DNA of 64,000 bases, taken from NCBI RefSeq assembly GCF_016464375.1, contig NZ_JADDIU010000001.1, positions 124,001 through 188,000 of the forward strand, read 5' to 3'. Each line of letters opens with the position of its first letter. Position 1 is the first letter of the stretch. This stretch comes from Bacillus renqingensis. Its GTDB lineage: Bacteria; Bacillota; Bacilli; Bacillales; Cytobacillaceae. The notes beneath the pieces were generated by a model. The model did not search any database and was not told the origin of the DNA. It worked only from the letters and a program-made list of their open reading frames with translations. The position numbers and the translations under genes are program-made. This document shows, in pieces, positions 28,681 through 36,192 of this stretch.

Positions 28681-28847
28681 AGGGTGCCAGTCACCCGAAA
28701 AGCGGAAGCGCCTTGGTCAGGGGCGAAAAGCACAAGACGAGCCGGGGAAGGTTGTTCTTTAACCTTCATGACGGCTCGTCTTGTGACCTCGAGGCCCTAA
28801 GCGCTGCAGCTAGACAATGTGAAAAATTCACATGGTGCCTGACACCT
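28681..28847. repeat. Composite repeat: family A copy flanked by family B ends
   Basis: 28696-28815 is a family A copy of the left-module type (GAAAAGCGGAAGCGCC, inverted arms around GGTTGTTCTTTAACC, and CAAGACGAGCC / GGCTCGTCTTG). It is followed at 28817-28847 by ATGTGAAAAATTCACATGG and TGCCTGACACC, the right part of family B. It is preceded at 28681-28696 by a degenerate GGTGCCAGTCACC. The layout suggests one element inserted in another. Confidence 0.75.
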
Positions 28848-28851
28848 AACT

Positions 28852-29649
28852 CTATGAGTAGAATGGATGGTCATCATTAATAAGAATGGGTTCAATCTTT
28901 TTTGCGAGTCCTGTCTTTTGGTCTAGTTCAATATGAACCGCGCTTAACTGGTTTCTCCCGTCTTTGGGGACCTCAAAACGGACAGGAAGGCTGGTTAGAA
29001 ATCTCTTTAGGACTGCAGACTTTTCCATCCCTAAAATGCCGTCATATGGTCCTGTCATCCCTACATCTGTTAAATAGGCGGTTCCACCAGGCAAAATTCG
29101 ATTATCTGCCGTTTGGACATGTGTATGGGTACCGACTACAGCAGAAACTCTGCCATCCAGATACCAGCCAAGCGCCTGTTTTTCACTGGTAACCTCGGCA
29201 TGAAAGTCAACAAATATGTAAGGGGTTCTTGCCTTAGCGATTGAAATAAGTTGATCTGCTTTTTGGAACGGGCAATCGATTGGATTCATAAATGTACGAC
29301 CTTGCAAATTAATAACAGCAACTTCTAAATGGTTTATTTTTATAAAAATAAGCCCTTTTCCCGGGGTATTGTTTGGAAAATTTGCCGGTCGGATTAAATA
29401 TTTCGCATCATCAATAAACTCAAAAATTTCGCGATTATCCCAGGCATGGTTTCCAAGTGTAATTGCCTGTGCACCCTGTTCCAAAAACTGACGATATATT
29501 TTTTGGGTAATCCCTTTCCCGCCTGCCGCATTTTCCCCATTAATGATGGTAACCTGCGGAGTGTATTTCTCTTTTAATTTTGGTAAATATTCTTTTACCA
29601 TATCTCTTCCGGGTGAGCCGACAACATCGCCGATAAAAAGTAAATTCAT
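28852..29649 (-). CDS. ymdB: YmdB, cyclic-nucleotide phosphodiesterase
   Basis: A 265-aa metallophosphoesterase. Motifs in order are FIGDVVGSPGRD, NGENAAGG, TLGNHAWDN, DFHAEVTSEK and VVGTHTHVQTADN, all contributing metal ligands. B. subtilis YmdB cleaves 2',3'-cyclic nucleotides and influences the choice between biofilm and motility. The ATG at 29649 follows AAAGGG; a TTG one codon upstream is possible. The stop lies five bases from the composite repeat. It is downstream of rny, with rny's terminator between. Confidence 0.95.
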   Translation of the reverse strand: MNLLFIGDVVGSPGRDMVKEYLPKLKEKYTPQVTIINGENAAGGKGITQKIYRQFLEQGAQAITLGNHAWDNREIFEFIDDAKYLIRPANFPNNTPGKGLIFIKINHLEVAVINLQGRTFMNPIDCPFQKADQLISIAKARTPYIFVDFHAEVTSEKQALGWYLDGRVSAVVGTHTHVQTADNRILPGGTAYLTDVGMTGPYDGILGMEKSAVLKRFLTSLPVRFEVPKDGRNQLSAVHIELDQKTGLAKKIEPILINDDHPFYS

Positions 29650-29712
29650 CAAAATACCCTTTCATTTATAAAAATTTGTTCTTGTTAGATTGTAACACAA
29701 TTTTCAGGAAAC

Positions 29713-29742
29713 AAATAAGCGGTGCAAATGCACCGCTTATTT
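29713..29742 (-). terminator. rny terminator
   Basis: A 30-base palindrome, AAATAAGCGGTGCA-AA-TGCACCGCTTATTT, whose right end overlaps the rny stop codon. It could work in both directions. Confidence 0.85.
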
Positions 29743-31296
29743 GGCATATTCAACAGCCCGTGTTTCACGGATTACTGTTACTTTAATATGTCCTGGATAA
29801 TCTAGTTCTTCCTCAATACGTTTGCGAATATCACGCGCTAAACGATGTGCCGCAAGATCATCAATTGCATCCGGTCTAACGATAATCCGCACCTCACGAC
29901 CAGCTTGGATCGCAAAGGATTTCTCAACACCATCATAGGACTCAGAAATCTCCTCAAGCCTTTCAAGACGGCGGATATAGTTTTCTAATGTCTCACTCCG
30001 AGCACCTGGTCTTGCAGCTGACAAGGCATCAGCAGCTGCGACTAAGACGGCGATAATGGAAGTAGGCGGCGTATCACCGTGATGGGAGGCAATGCTGTTA
30101 ATCACTACTGGGTGCTCCTTGTATTTTGTTGCAAGTTCAACCCCAATTTCAACATGGCTTCCTTCTACTTCATGGTCAATTGCTTTCCCTATATCATGGA
30201 GCAAACCGGCGCGTCTTGCCAGCGTTTCGTCCTGACCAAGTTCAGCGGCAAGCAGCCCAGAAAGCTGTGCAACTTCCATCGAATGCTTTAACACATTTTG
30301 ACCATAGCTTGTTCGGAATTTTAAGCGGCCAAGAATTTTAATCAAGTCAGGGTGGAGACCATGAACGCCTACTTCAAACGTCGTTTGTTCACCGACCTCA
30401 CGGATGTACTCATCCACCTCACGACGAGATTTTTCGACCATTTCCTCAATTCGTGCCGGATGGATACGTCCATCCTGGACAAGCTTCTCAAGTGCCAAGC
30501 GGGCCGTTTCGCGACGGATTGGATCAAAACCTGATAGAATGACTGCCTCAGGAGTATCATCGATAATCAAATCAATCCCTGTTAATGTTTCAAGAGTACG
30601 TATATTTCGACCTTCACGTCCAATAATCCGACCCTTCATTTCATCATTCGGAAGATTGACGACCGAGACAGTTGTTTCCGCAACGTGGTCAGCAGCACAA
30701 CGTTGGATGGCAAGCGATAATATTTCTTTCGCCTTTTTATCCGCTTCCTCTTTCGCACGATTTTCACTTTCTTTGATCATCATAGCGGTTTCATAGGAAA
30801 GATCTTTCTCCATTCGTTCCAGAATGATCGACTTCGCTTCTTCGCGCGTTAAGCTCGAAATTCGCTCGAGTTCTGTTTGTTGTTTCTTTACCAACTCGTC
30901 CACTTTGCTTTCCATCTCTTCAATATGCTGTTGTCTTTGGTTTAGAGAATCATCCTTCTTTTCTAAAAGATTTTCACGCTTGTTTAACGTTTCGTCTTTT
31001 CGATCTAAATTCTCTTCTCTTTGCAGTAAACGGTTTTCTTGTTTTTGCATTTCATTTCTTCGTTCACGTACCTCACGTTCTGCTTCTGTCCGAAGCTTGT
31101 GAATTTCATCCTTCGCTTCCAGCAAAGTTTCTTTCTTTAATGCATCAGCATCACGTTTCGCATCTTCAATAATCTGTTCCGCTGCATTTTTTGCACCTGT
31201 CACTTTTGCTTCAGCAATGGATTTATGAACAAAATAGCCAACAACGGCACCGACGATAAGGCCAAGCAAAATGGAGATGATTGTAATTAGGTCCAT
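29737..31296 (-). CDS. rny: RNase Y, membrane-bound endoribonuclease
   Basis: A 519-aa RNase Y. One N-terminal membrane segment (about 4-24) is followed by a long coiled coil (about 30-200, rich in Glu/Lys/Arg), a KH domain with [13 protein letters not shown], and an HD domain with [15 protein letters not shown] containing the metal-binding His-Asp. It starts bulk mRNA decay in Bacillus. It sits upstream of ymdB as in B. subtilis. A strong promoter is visible at 31430-31458. The partner YmcA is encoded nearby. Confidence 0.98.
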   Translation of the reverse strand: MDLITIISILLGLIVGAVVGYFVHKSIAEAKVTGAKNAAEQIIEDAKRDADALKKETLLEAKDEIHKLRTEAEREVRERRNEMQKQENRLLQREENLDRKDETLNKRENLLEKKDDSLNQRQQHIEEMESKVDELVKKQQTELERISSLTREEAKSIILERMEKDLSYETAMMIKESENRAKEEADKKAKEILSLAIQRCAADHVAETTVSVVNLPNDEMKGRIIGREGRNIRTLETLTGIDLIIDDTPEAVILSGFDPIRRETARLALEKLVQDGRIHPARIEEMVEKSRREVDEYIREVGEQTTFEVGVHGLHPDLIKILGRLKFRTSYGQNVLKHSMEVAQLSGLLAAELGQDETLARRAGLLHDIGKAIDHEVEGSHVEIGVELATKYKEHPVVINSIASHHGDTPPTSIIAVLVAAADALSAARPGARSETLENYIRRLERLEEISESYDGVEKSFAIQAGREVRIIVRPDAIDDLAAHRLARDIRKRIEEELDYPGHIKVTVIRETRAVEYAK

Positions 31297-31429
31297 CGTT
31301 ACACCTCCTCTTGCTATGAACTTTTTTCGTTTTTAAGTGTCGGCATGTACATTGTTTAGACTCAACATACAGCAAGCACTAAGGCTTTTCGCATTGTAAT
31401 ATTACCAAAAATGTAAAATATACATGTTA

Positions 31430-31458
31430 ATTGTAAAGGTGTAAATATTCATTGTCAA
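31430..31458 (-). promoter_or_regulatory. rny sigma-A promoter
   Basis: On the minus strand TTGACA (31453-31458) and TACAAT (31430-31435) are 17 bases apart. The untranslated leader to the rny start would be about 125 bases. Confidence 0.75.
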
Positions 31459-31570
31459 GGTTTACTCGATTTTTGCTTTTTCGAATATTTTGAAATCAAG
31501 CTGATTCATTCCTGCAAAGGAATGTTAAAAAATGTATAATAATTATTAGAAATGAATCAATACTCTTATT

Positions 31571-31599
31571 AAAAAACAAAGCCCGTTACAGGCTTTGTT
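31571..31599 (-). terminator. recA terminator
   Basis: AACAAAGCC and GGGCTTTGTT pair around TGTAAC and are followed by TTTTTAA on the minus strand, eight bases after the recA stop. Confidence 0.85.
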
Positions 31600-31606
31600 C
31601 AACATG

Positions 31607-32002
31607 TTAATCTAATAATTCAAATTGTTCATCCTCATTAGCCTCAGTGATGGTTTTATCACCATCTAAACCGTAATGCTCGCGGATCTTTTGCTGGATT
31701 TCAAGGCGGACCTCAGGGTTTTCCTTTAAATACAGCTTCGCATTTTCGCGTCCTTGTCCAAGTCTTTCGTCATTGTAGGAATACCAAGAACCGCTCTTTT
31801 GTACGATATCTAATTCAGAGCCTAAATCAATAATCTCGCCTTCCTTAGATATCCCTTCTCCATACATAATGTCCACTTCGGCAGTACGGAACGGAGGTGC
31901 CACTTTATTCTTGACGACTTTAATCTTTGTCTTGTTACCCACCATGTCACTGCCTTGCTTTAATGTTTCAGCGCGGCGAACTTCAAGGCGAATTGTCGAG
32001 TA
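31607..32002 (-). CDS. recA: recA exon 3
   Basis: 131 codons plus stop. The first codons TAC TCG ACA ATT CGC read YSTIR and continue the LKF end of exon 2 in frame. The first eight bases, TACTCGAC, repeat the last eight bases of the group II intron, but only the boundary at 32003/32002 keeps the frame and agrees with domain VI folding. Confidence 0.93.
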   Translation of the reverse strand, partial: YSTIRLEVRRAETLKQGSDMVGNKTKIKVVKNKVAPPFRTAEVDIMYGEGISKEGEIIDLGSELDIVQKSGSWYSYNDERLGQGRENAKLYLKENPEVRLEIQQKIREHYGLDGDKTITEANEDEQFELLD

Positions 32003-35000
32003 GTCGAGTAGGGAGCCACCGCCTTGCCTTCTTTCAAAGGCAGGTTTGTGTCACCCTCTCGCAGAACCGTACGTGATGCTTTCACATCATACGGCTCCCC
32101 GTTTTACCTGGATCTAGAATGCCAAATCGTTATTCTTAGACACTGATGCGTTCGTTTTCTTGCGTTGGTCTAGATTACCCGAATGCAGCTTTCTATGGCA
32201 GTTATTTCGAGACCCATCTGCACATAGCACCAGTGTTTTACGGTTTCTGTAAATGTGCATTAACTCCCAGAACTTTTTATTCTTTTTGTTCTTAATGTCT
32301 TTTAATTTTCTAATGTGGTGAATCTCAAACGGTCCTTCAGTGTCCCCACACCATTCACATTTATTTGCTCGCATACGCTGGACAATTTCTGTTCTGGCGT
32401 AATTGGTTACTATGTGTTTTTCATTAATGACATTAATATTGGAGTCTACATTTTCCAGTTCTTTTACAACTATAATATCTCTATAAGGGAACAATTCCGC
32501 AAAAGCAATATACTCCTTATCATCTTTACCGTTTTTTATGAAGTGCACTCCCCAATTTCCATTGCTATTGACATATGCTTTTACCTTAGTTCCATTGAAT
32601 TCCATAAACTTATTCCGAATTTTACTGACTTTTGTTTTATGTTTCCCTGCAAGGGTTTTTGCAAAACTTTGGCTAAACAGTTGATGAACAGAACCTAGTT
32701 TTTCTTTGACATCAAAGGCAAGTTTGTAATATTGGTATAATCCACCAAACTCTGAGTTATACTGCCTAAGGATTTCTAAAGGGCTGTTTACTAACAGGTA
32801 AGGTCTGTGGGTTGCTTTCCATCTGCCGTCGTTAGTGATTTTAATCATCCTTTTATCGACTAAAAAATCCTTAATCTTATCGTGTGGCAAAGAGAGCTTG
32901 ATGTTTTTTGAGTCAACCCTCTTTTTAACCATACGTCCACTATTTTTTGTCAAAGCCACTTTTCCTTCGTGTCTAGTTCCTACGAAGATATCGTATCCAA
33001 GAAATCTAACTTTCTTAGAGTTATGTGTGATCAGCGTTTTTTCTTCATTTAGGTCAAGACTAAGTTCTTCTTTTAGAAATTCACCTAGTCTTTCCTTAAT
33101 CATTTTGGCGTCTTCTTTCGTACCAATGATACTAATGAGGAAGTCATCCGCGTATCTTACATATTTCAATCTTCGATAGTTTTCATCGAATTCATCCATT
33201 GCCGGCAGTTTTCTCATTTGCAGTTGAAGCTCTCTAATTTCCTTGGTTTCTTTCTCGCGTTCTTCAGGTGTTAATTCCTTTAGTTCTCTGCGGACTTTGT
33301 ATATGATTTTTGACAAATACTTATAGTGTCTATCTTTTTCGGCTATTTGTCCCTGGAGGTGGGTTAAGCGATACTCGTTCCGCTCTTGAAGAAGCTTTTC
33401 AAGTTTTTCTTCTAATGCCTCTTTTTCTTCAAGAGTCAGCATTTTTAGCTTTTTCCGTCTGGCATAAATCTTATCAGCGATAAGTTTATATTCGTTGTTC
33501 GCTCTTCGTTGTCGCTTTGTAGTGTTATATTCCAAGGAAATTTGCTTTACCTTTTTATCAAGTTCATTCAGGTAAATGTTAGCCAGGATAGGCGATACAA
33601 TCCCTCCTTGTGGAGTTCCTGCATACGTTTTGTGTAATTGTCTTTCATATACATAACCAGCCTTGAGAAATTTCCTTACCAATCTTAAGAATTTCTCATC
33701 CATAATTCTTTTCCGTAAGAGTTCAATCATTTTGTTGTGGTTGATATTATCGAAGAAGCCTTTTATGTCTCCCTCGATCCACCATTTGGTTCCTGTGAAC
33801 TGCTGTTTTACTTGATACAGTGCTGTATGACAACTTTTATTTGGTCTGTAACCATGTGAGGTGTCTTCAAACACTGGTTCGTAAATAACCTCGAGAATAA
33901 AAACCATAATTTGTTGAACAAGTTTGTCGTAGAAGGCAGGTATGCCAAGCGGTCTTTTCTTTTTTGGGTCATTTTTCTTAGGGATTTCAACTCTTCTTAC
34001 GGGTTCGGGTTCGTATGATTCATTCTTGATTGCTTCTATTAGAATTTCAACATGTTTCAGTGAGAAACCGTCAATTGTTTTGCTGTCAGTTCCTTCGGTC
34101 ATATTTCCTTCTTTGGAGTAGATTTTTGCATATGCTGCTTCATAGAATTCGATATTATAGAAGTGTTTGATTAACTTATCGAAACGATATGTTTCGTCCT
34201 TGGCTCTAGATTCCAGTATCTGTAATACTTGTAATGGATTTCTCAAAGGTCTCTCACCTTTTCCTTTCATTTCTTACAGATGTGTAAAACTGCTGTCCTT
34301 CGCCAGCACCCTCTCTATCTCTTAAGCGTCATTTACCACCGGTTTAGAGGGGAAAGATTTTTATTGATTTCCCCGTGGTCTGACATTGTAGATAAGATGG
34401 TGTCATACATCCTTCGATATATGTGCGGGCGGCTTTCCCGCTTCCGTATTTACGGCAATACCTGTTATTTCAGGTTCCTCAGACTACTATGACAGCTCCG
34501 TAACCATATTGGGTATTCAGTTTCAGATAAACATAGCTAGTTTTCTCTAGCATCCCAACTTAGGTCATCCCGATGTCTCATATATTCGATAATTTAGCGA
34601 TTTCTACTTAGGTTCCCGTTCGACACTATATCCCTTATAGGATTGCCCACGACCCCAATTCCGTCTAACCAACGCAAAATTTTAATACGCTGGCGTAGTC
34701 GTGTACCCTCCTGTGATAGCCTTTCGTGAGGAGGATAGCTGCTCTTACTAGCCGCAGTGTCTAGGTTTAAAGCAGTGTAGCCTTGACCATATAGAAATCT
34801 TTTTCATCTAGACATTCAGTTGCAGATTTGAAAGGCTAATCTGACTTATGCCGTTACCAGCAGGCGATACTCCCCCTTAGGTTTCCCCTTGGGATAAGCT
34901 GGTTGATGATACGAGAGACGGTTCTCGCAGTCTTTTACAGACAATCGAAATATATGCCTCATCGGCACACAAATTTCAGGGCGCGCCCCCCTGGAGTTGT

Positions 35001-35940
35001 CTCTGGCTAGTTCTATAGATTTACCATTTCTATAGCATGGACTATCTCTTCATCTCTAAAATAGAGAGCCTTGCACTTCCGGCAGCAGCCTATCCCCTGC
35101 CGTACCCTACTCAGTTAAGCATACAGCTCCTTTTCGGTAGTCTCTAGACCTTCCTTACTTTTGTAAGGCTTGGCACGGTATTACCCAATTTTGGAGGGCT
35201 TCACCGTTAGCAATGTTTCCATCACACCCCTAGGCAATAGGGTTCACAAGGTTTTTTTACTTGCTATCACTAGCAAGGGAAACCCAGTATAAACTTCTTA
35301 ATCTTTTAATAGATTAAGAAACAACAAGTTGATTTCCAAACATGATTCCGACTTTTTCCCGGATTTGATTGATGAAGACAGCGATTGTCTTTGATTTGTT
35401 GATAGCACCAGAAAGTTTACGAAGTGCCTGCGACATCAAGCGCGCTTGTAACCCTACGTGGGAGTCTCCCATTTCGCCTTCAATTTCAGCTTTCGGTACT
35501 AATGCAGCAACAGAGTCAATCACAATGATATCAACTGCACCGCTTCGTACTAATGCTTCAGCAATCTCAAGCGCCTGTTCACCTGTATCTGGCTGGGAAA
35601 GTAATAATTCATCAATATTTACCCCTAATTTTTGTGCATATGCAGGATCGAGCGCATTTTCGGCGTCGATAAACGCAGCTTGTCCACCTGTCGCTTGCAC
35701 CTCGGCAATGGCATGCAGAGCAACGGTGGTTTTACCTGAGCTTTCTGGCCCATAAATTTCAATTATTCTTCCCCTTGGGTATCCCCCGACCCCAAGTGCT
35801 GCATCAAGAGCCAGAGAACCGCTCGGAACAGTTGAAATTCTCGTTTCCGTTTTCTCACCCATCTTCATAATGGAACCTTTTCCAAACTGTTTTTCTATTT
35901 GTTTTAGCGCCATTTCTAACGCAGCCTTTCGATCACTCAC
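31607..35940 (-). CDS. recA: RecA recombinase, gene split by two self-splicing introns (join of three exons)
   Basis: The coding sequence is the join of 35940-35332 (203 codons), 35006-34971 (12 codons) and 32002-31607 (131 codons plus stop), giving a 346-aa RecA of normal length. Exon 1 has the N-terminal helix, Walker [10 protein letters not shown], the catalytic Glu region and Walker [11 protein letters not shown]. Exon 2 encodes [12 protein letters not shown], most of DNA-binding loop L2. Exon 3 begins [17 protein letters not shown] and holds the C-terminal domain ending DEQFELLD. Both introns sit between codons. Without splicing, translation stops five codons into the first intron. RecA catalyses strand exchange and triggers LexA self-cleavage; lexA is in the same window. 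A LexA box and promoter lie upstream. Confidence 0.95.
32003..32097 (-). ncRNA. Group II intron domains V and VI
   Basis: Domain V is 34 nt (32097-32064), GAGCCGTATGATG...GUACGGUUC, with the catalytic AGC triad at 32096-32094 and a GAAA loop. Domain VI pairs CGAG (32061-32058) with CTCG (32008-32005) and AGGG (32057-32054) with CCCT (32013-32010), leaving A32009 bulged. This is the expected branch point, seven bases from the 3' splice site. Confidence 0.9.
32114..34270 (-). CDS. ltrA: Group II intron reverse transcriptase/maturase with HNH endonuclease
   Basis: A full-length 718-aa intron-encoded protein. RT blocks in order: [20 protein letters not shown] near 95, [44 protein letters not shown] near 218, and the catalytic YADD at 373-376. 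A long charged, helical insertion (about 250-355) separates the last two. Maturase domain X follows (about 500-600), then an HNH endonuclease with CEWC (from 638), [12 protein letters not shown] and [16 protein letters not shown]. It helps the intron splice and retrohome. No frameshift or missing catalytic residue is seen. It has no strong ribosome binding site. Confidence 0.96.
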   Translation of the reverse strand: MKGKGERPLRNPLQVLQILESRAKDETYRFDKLIKHFYNIEFYEAAYAKIYSKEGNMTEGTDSKTIDGFSLKHVEILIEAIKNESYEPEPVRRVEIPKKNDPKKKRPLGIPAFYDKLVQQIMVFILEVIYEPVFEDTSHGYRPNKSCHTALYQVKQQFTGTKWWIEGDIKGFFDNINHNKMIELLRKRIMDEKFLRLVRKFLKAGYVYERQLHKTYAGTPQGGIVSPILANIYLNELDKKVKQISLEYNTTKRQRRANNEYKLIADKIYARRKKLKMLTLEEKEALEEKLEKLLQERNEYRLTHLQGQIAEKDRHYKYLSKIIYKVRRELKELTPEEREKETKEIRELQLQMRKLPAMDEFDENYRRLKYVRYADDFLISIIGTKEDAKMIKERLGEFLKEELSLDLNEEKTLITHNSKKVRFLGYDIFVGTRHEGKVALTKNSGRMVKKRVDSKNIKLSLPHDKIKDFLVDKRMIKITNDGRWKATHRPYLLVNSPLEILRQYNSEFGGLYQYYKLAFDVKEKLGSVHQLFSQSFAKTLAGKHKTKVSKIRNKFMEFNGTKVKAYVNSNGNWGVHFIKNGKDDKEYIAFAELFPYRDIIVVKELENVDSNINVINEKHIVTNYARTEIVQRMRANKCEWCGDTEGPFEIHHIRKLKDIKNKKNKKFWELMHIYRNRKTLVLCADGSRNNCHRKLHSGNLDQRKKTNASVSKNNDLAF
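34971..35006 (-). CDS. recA: recA exon 2 (36-nt mini-exon)
   Basis: Exactly 12 codons, CCA GAG ACA ACT CCA and so on to AAA TTT, encoding [12 protein letters not shown] (RecA residues 204-215 here). It lies between the terminal G of the group I intron (35007) and the GTGTG start of the group II intron (34970). Its last seven bases serve as IBS1 for the group II intron. Confidence 0.93.
35007..35331 (-). ncRNA. Group I intron in recA, ORF-less, 325 nt
   Basis: Exon 1 ends in GGAAAT, whose last base forms the U-G pair of P1 with GTTTCT in the intron (35323-35318 region). P2 is a perfect 10-bp hairpin, TTCTTAATCT/AGATTAAGAA (35320-35295), and CTTGCTA-GTGA-TAGCAAG (35277-35260) is a hairpin with a GNRA loop. 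Core strings follow: P-like AATTGGGTAA (35190-35181), Q-like GTGCCAAGCC (near 35176-35167), R TCTAGAGACTACC (35148-35136) and S AAGAGATAGTCC (35050-35039). The last base is G (35007). It has no homing endonuclease. It lies in the DNA-binding loop region of recA. Confidence 0.93.
35332..35940 (-). CDS. recA: recA exon 1
   Basis: 203 codons from ATG 35940 to AAT (FGN). An AGGAGG-like site (AAAGGAGG) precedes the ATG. If read past the splice site the frame adds QLVVS and stops at 35314, which would produce a truncated RecA lacking L2 and the C-terminal domain. Confidence 0.95.
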
Positions 35941-36005
35941 AAATAGACCTCCTTTATATAAAAATGTAATGATTGCTGGAATCTATCAAAACGAAACCTA
36001 CTATT

Positions 36006-36057
36006 AATATAACCTCTTTTAGACTATTTGTCGAGCAATTAAACGAACATTCATTCG
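36006..36057 (-). promoter_or_regulatory. recA promoter and LexA box
   Basis: On the minus strand TCGACA (36029-36034) and TATATT (36006-36011) are 17 bases apart. Just upstream, CGAATGAATGTTCG (36044-36057) matches the LexA box pattern and resembles the recA box of B. subtilis. This implies DNA-damage induction. Confidence 0.78.
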
Positions 36058-36192
36058 ATAAGTTTCCTCTCTTTTATTATCGGCCATCCAACCAAACTTC
36101 CCTACATTTATGCTTTTTCCTCAAGGTTTTAACCAGAAAATACATTTTTCCCAAGTAATCAGATAATTGAAACAAAATTAATCACAGAACAC

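Larger units (their letters stand above)
32003..34970 (-). mobile_element. Group II intron inserted in recA
   Basis: A 2,968-nt intron on the recA strand. The 5' end GTGTGCC fits the GUGYG consensus and the 3' end is ...TACTCGAC (AY rule). The EBS1 candidate AGATTTC (34794-34800) pairs over seven bases, with one G-U, with the last seven exon bases GAAATTT. The ORF lies in the domain IV position. Domains V and VI are clear at the 3' end. I could not place EBS2 or delta. All catalytic parts I can see are intact, so it looks like a recent or maintained, splicing-competent element. Group II introns more often sit in mobile DNA; insertion in a housekeeping gene forces efficient splicing. Confidence 0.94.

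Noticed and set aside
30824-31102. 92-aa Ser/Phe-rich open frame opposite rny
   Set aside because: It is the antisense of the RNase Y coiled coil, a common false frame.
32016-32048. Bulged A in the inner hairpin (CCTGCCTT/AAGGCAAGG) as branch point
   Set aside because: It is about 19 bases from the splice site; A32009 in the basal domain VI helix has the standard distance of seven.
32315-33179. Two open frames opposite the intron-encoded protein
   Set aside because: They are antisense shadows of the RT gene, with no family resemblance or ribosome binding site.
35218-35226. GTGTGATGG as the 5' end of the group II intron
   Set aside because: It fits the consensus but lies within the group I intron, and there is no recA exon directly upstream of it. 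The GTGTGCC at 34970 follows exon sequence exactly.
32003-35331. A twintron (one intron nested within the other)
   Set aside because: The two introns are separated by 36 bases that encode the expected RecA residues, so they are adjacent and not nested.
31607-35940. recA as a pseudogene broken by insertions
   Set aside because: All three coding parts join in frame at ribozyme-consistent boundaries and together give a full-length RecA; no frameshift or stop is found in the exons.
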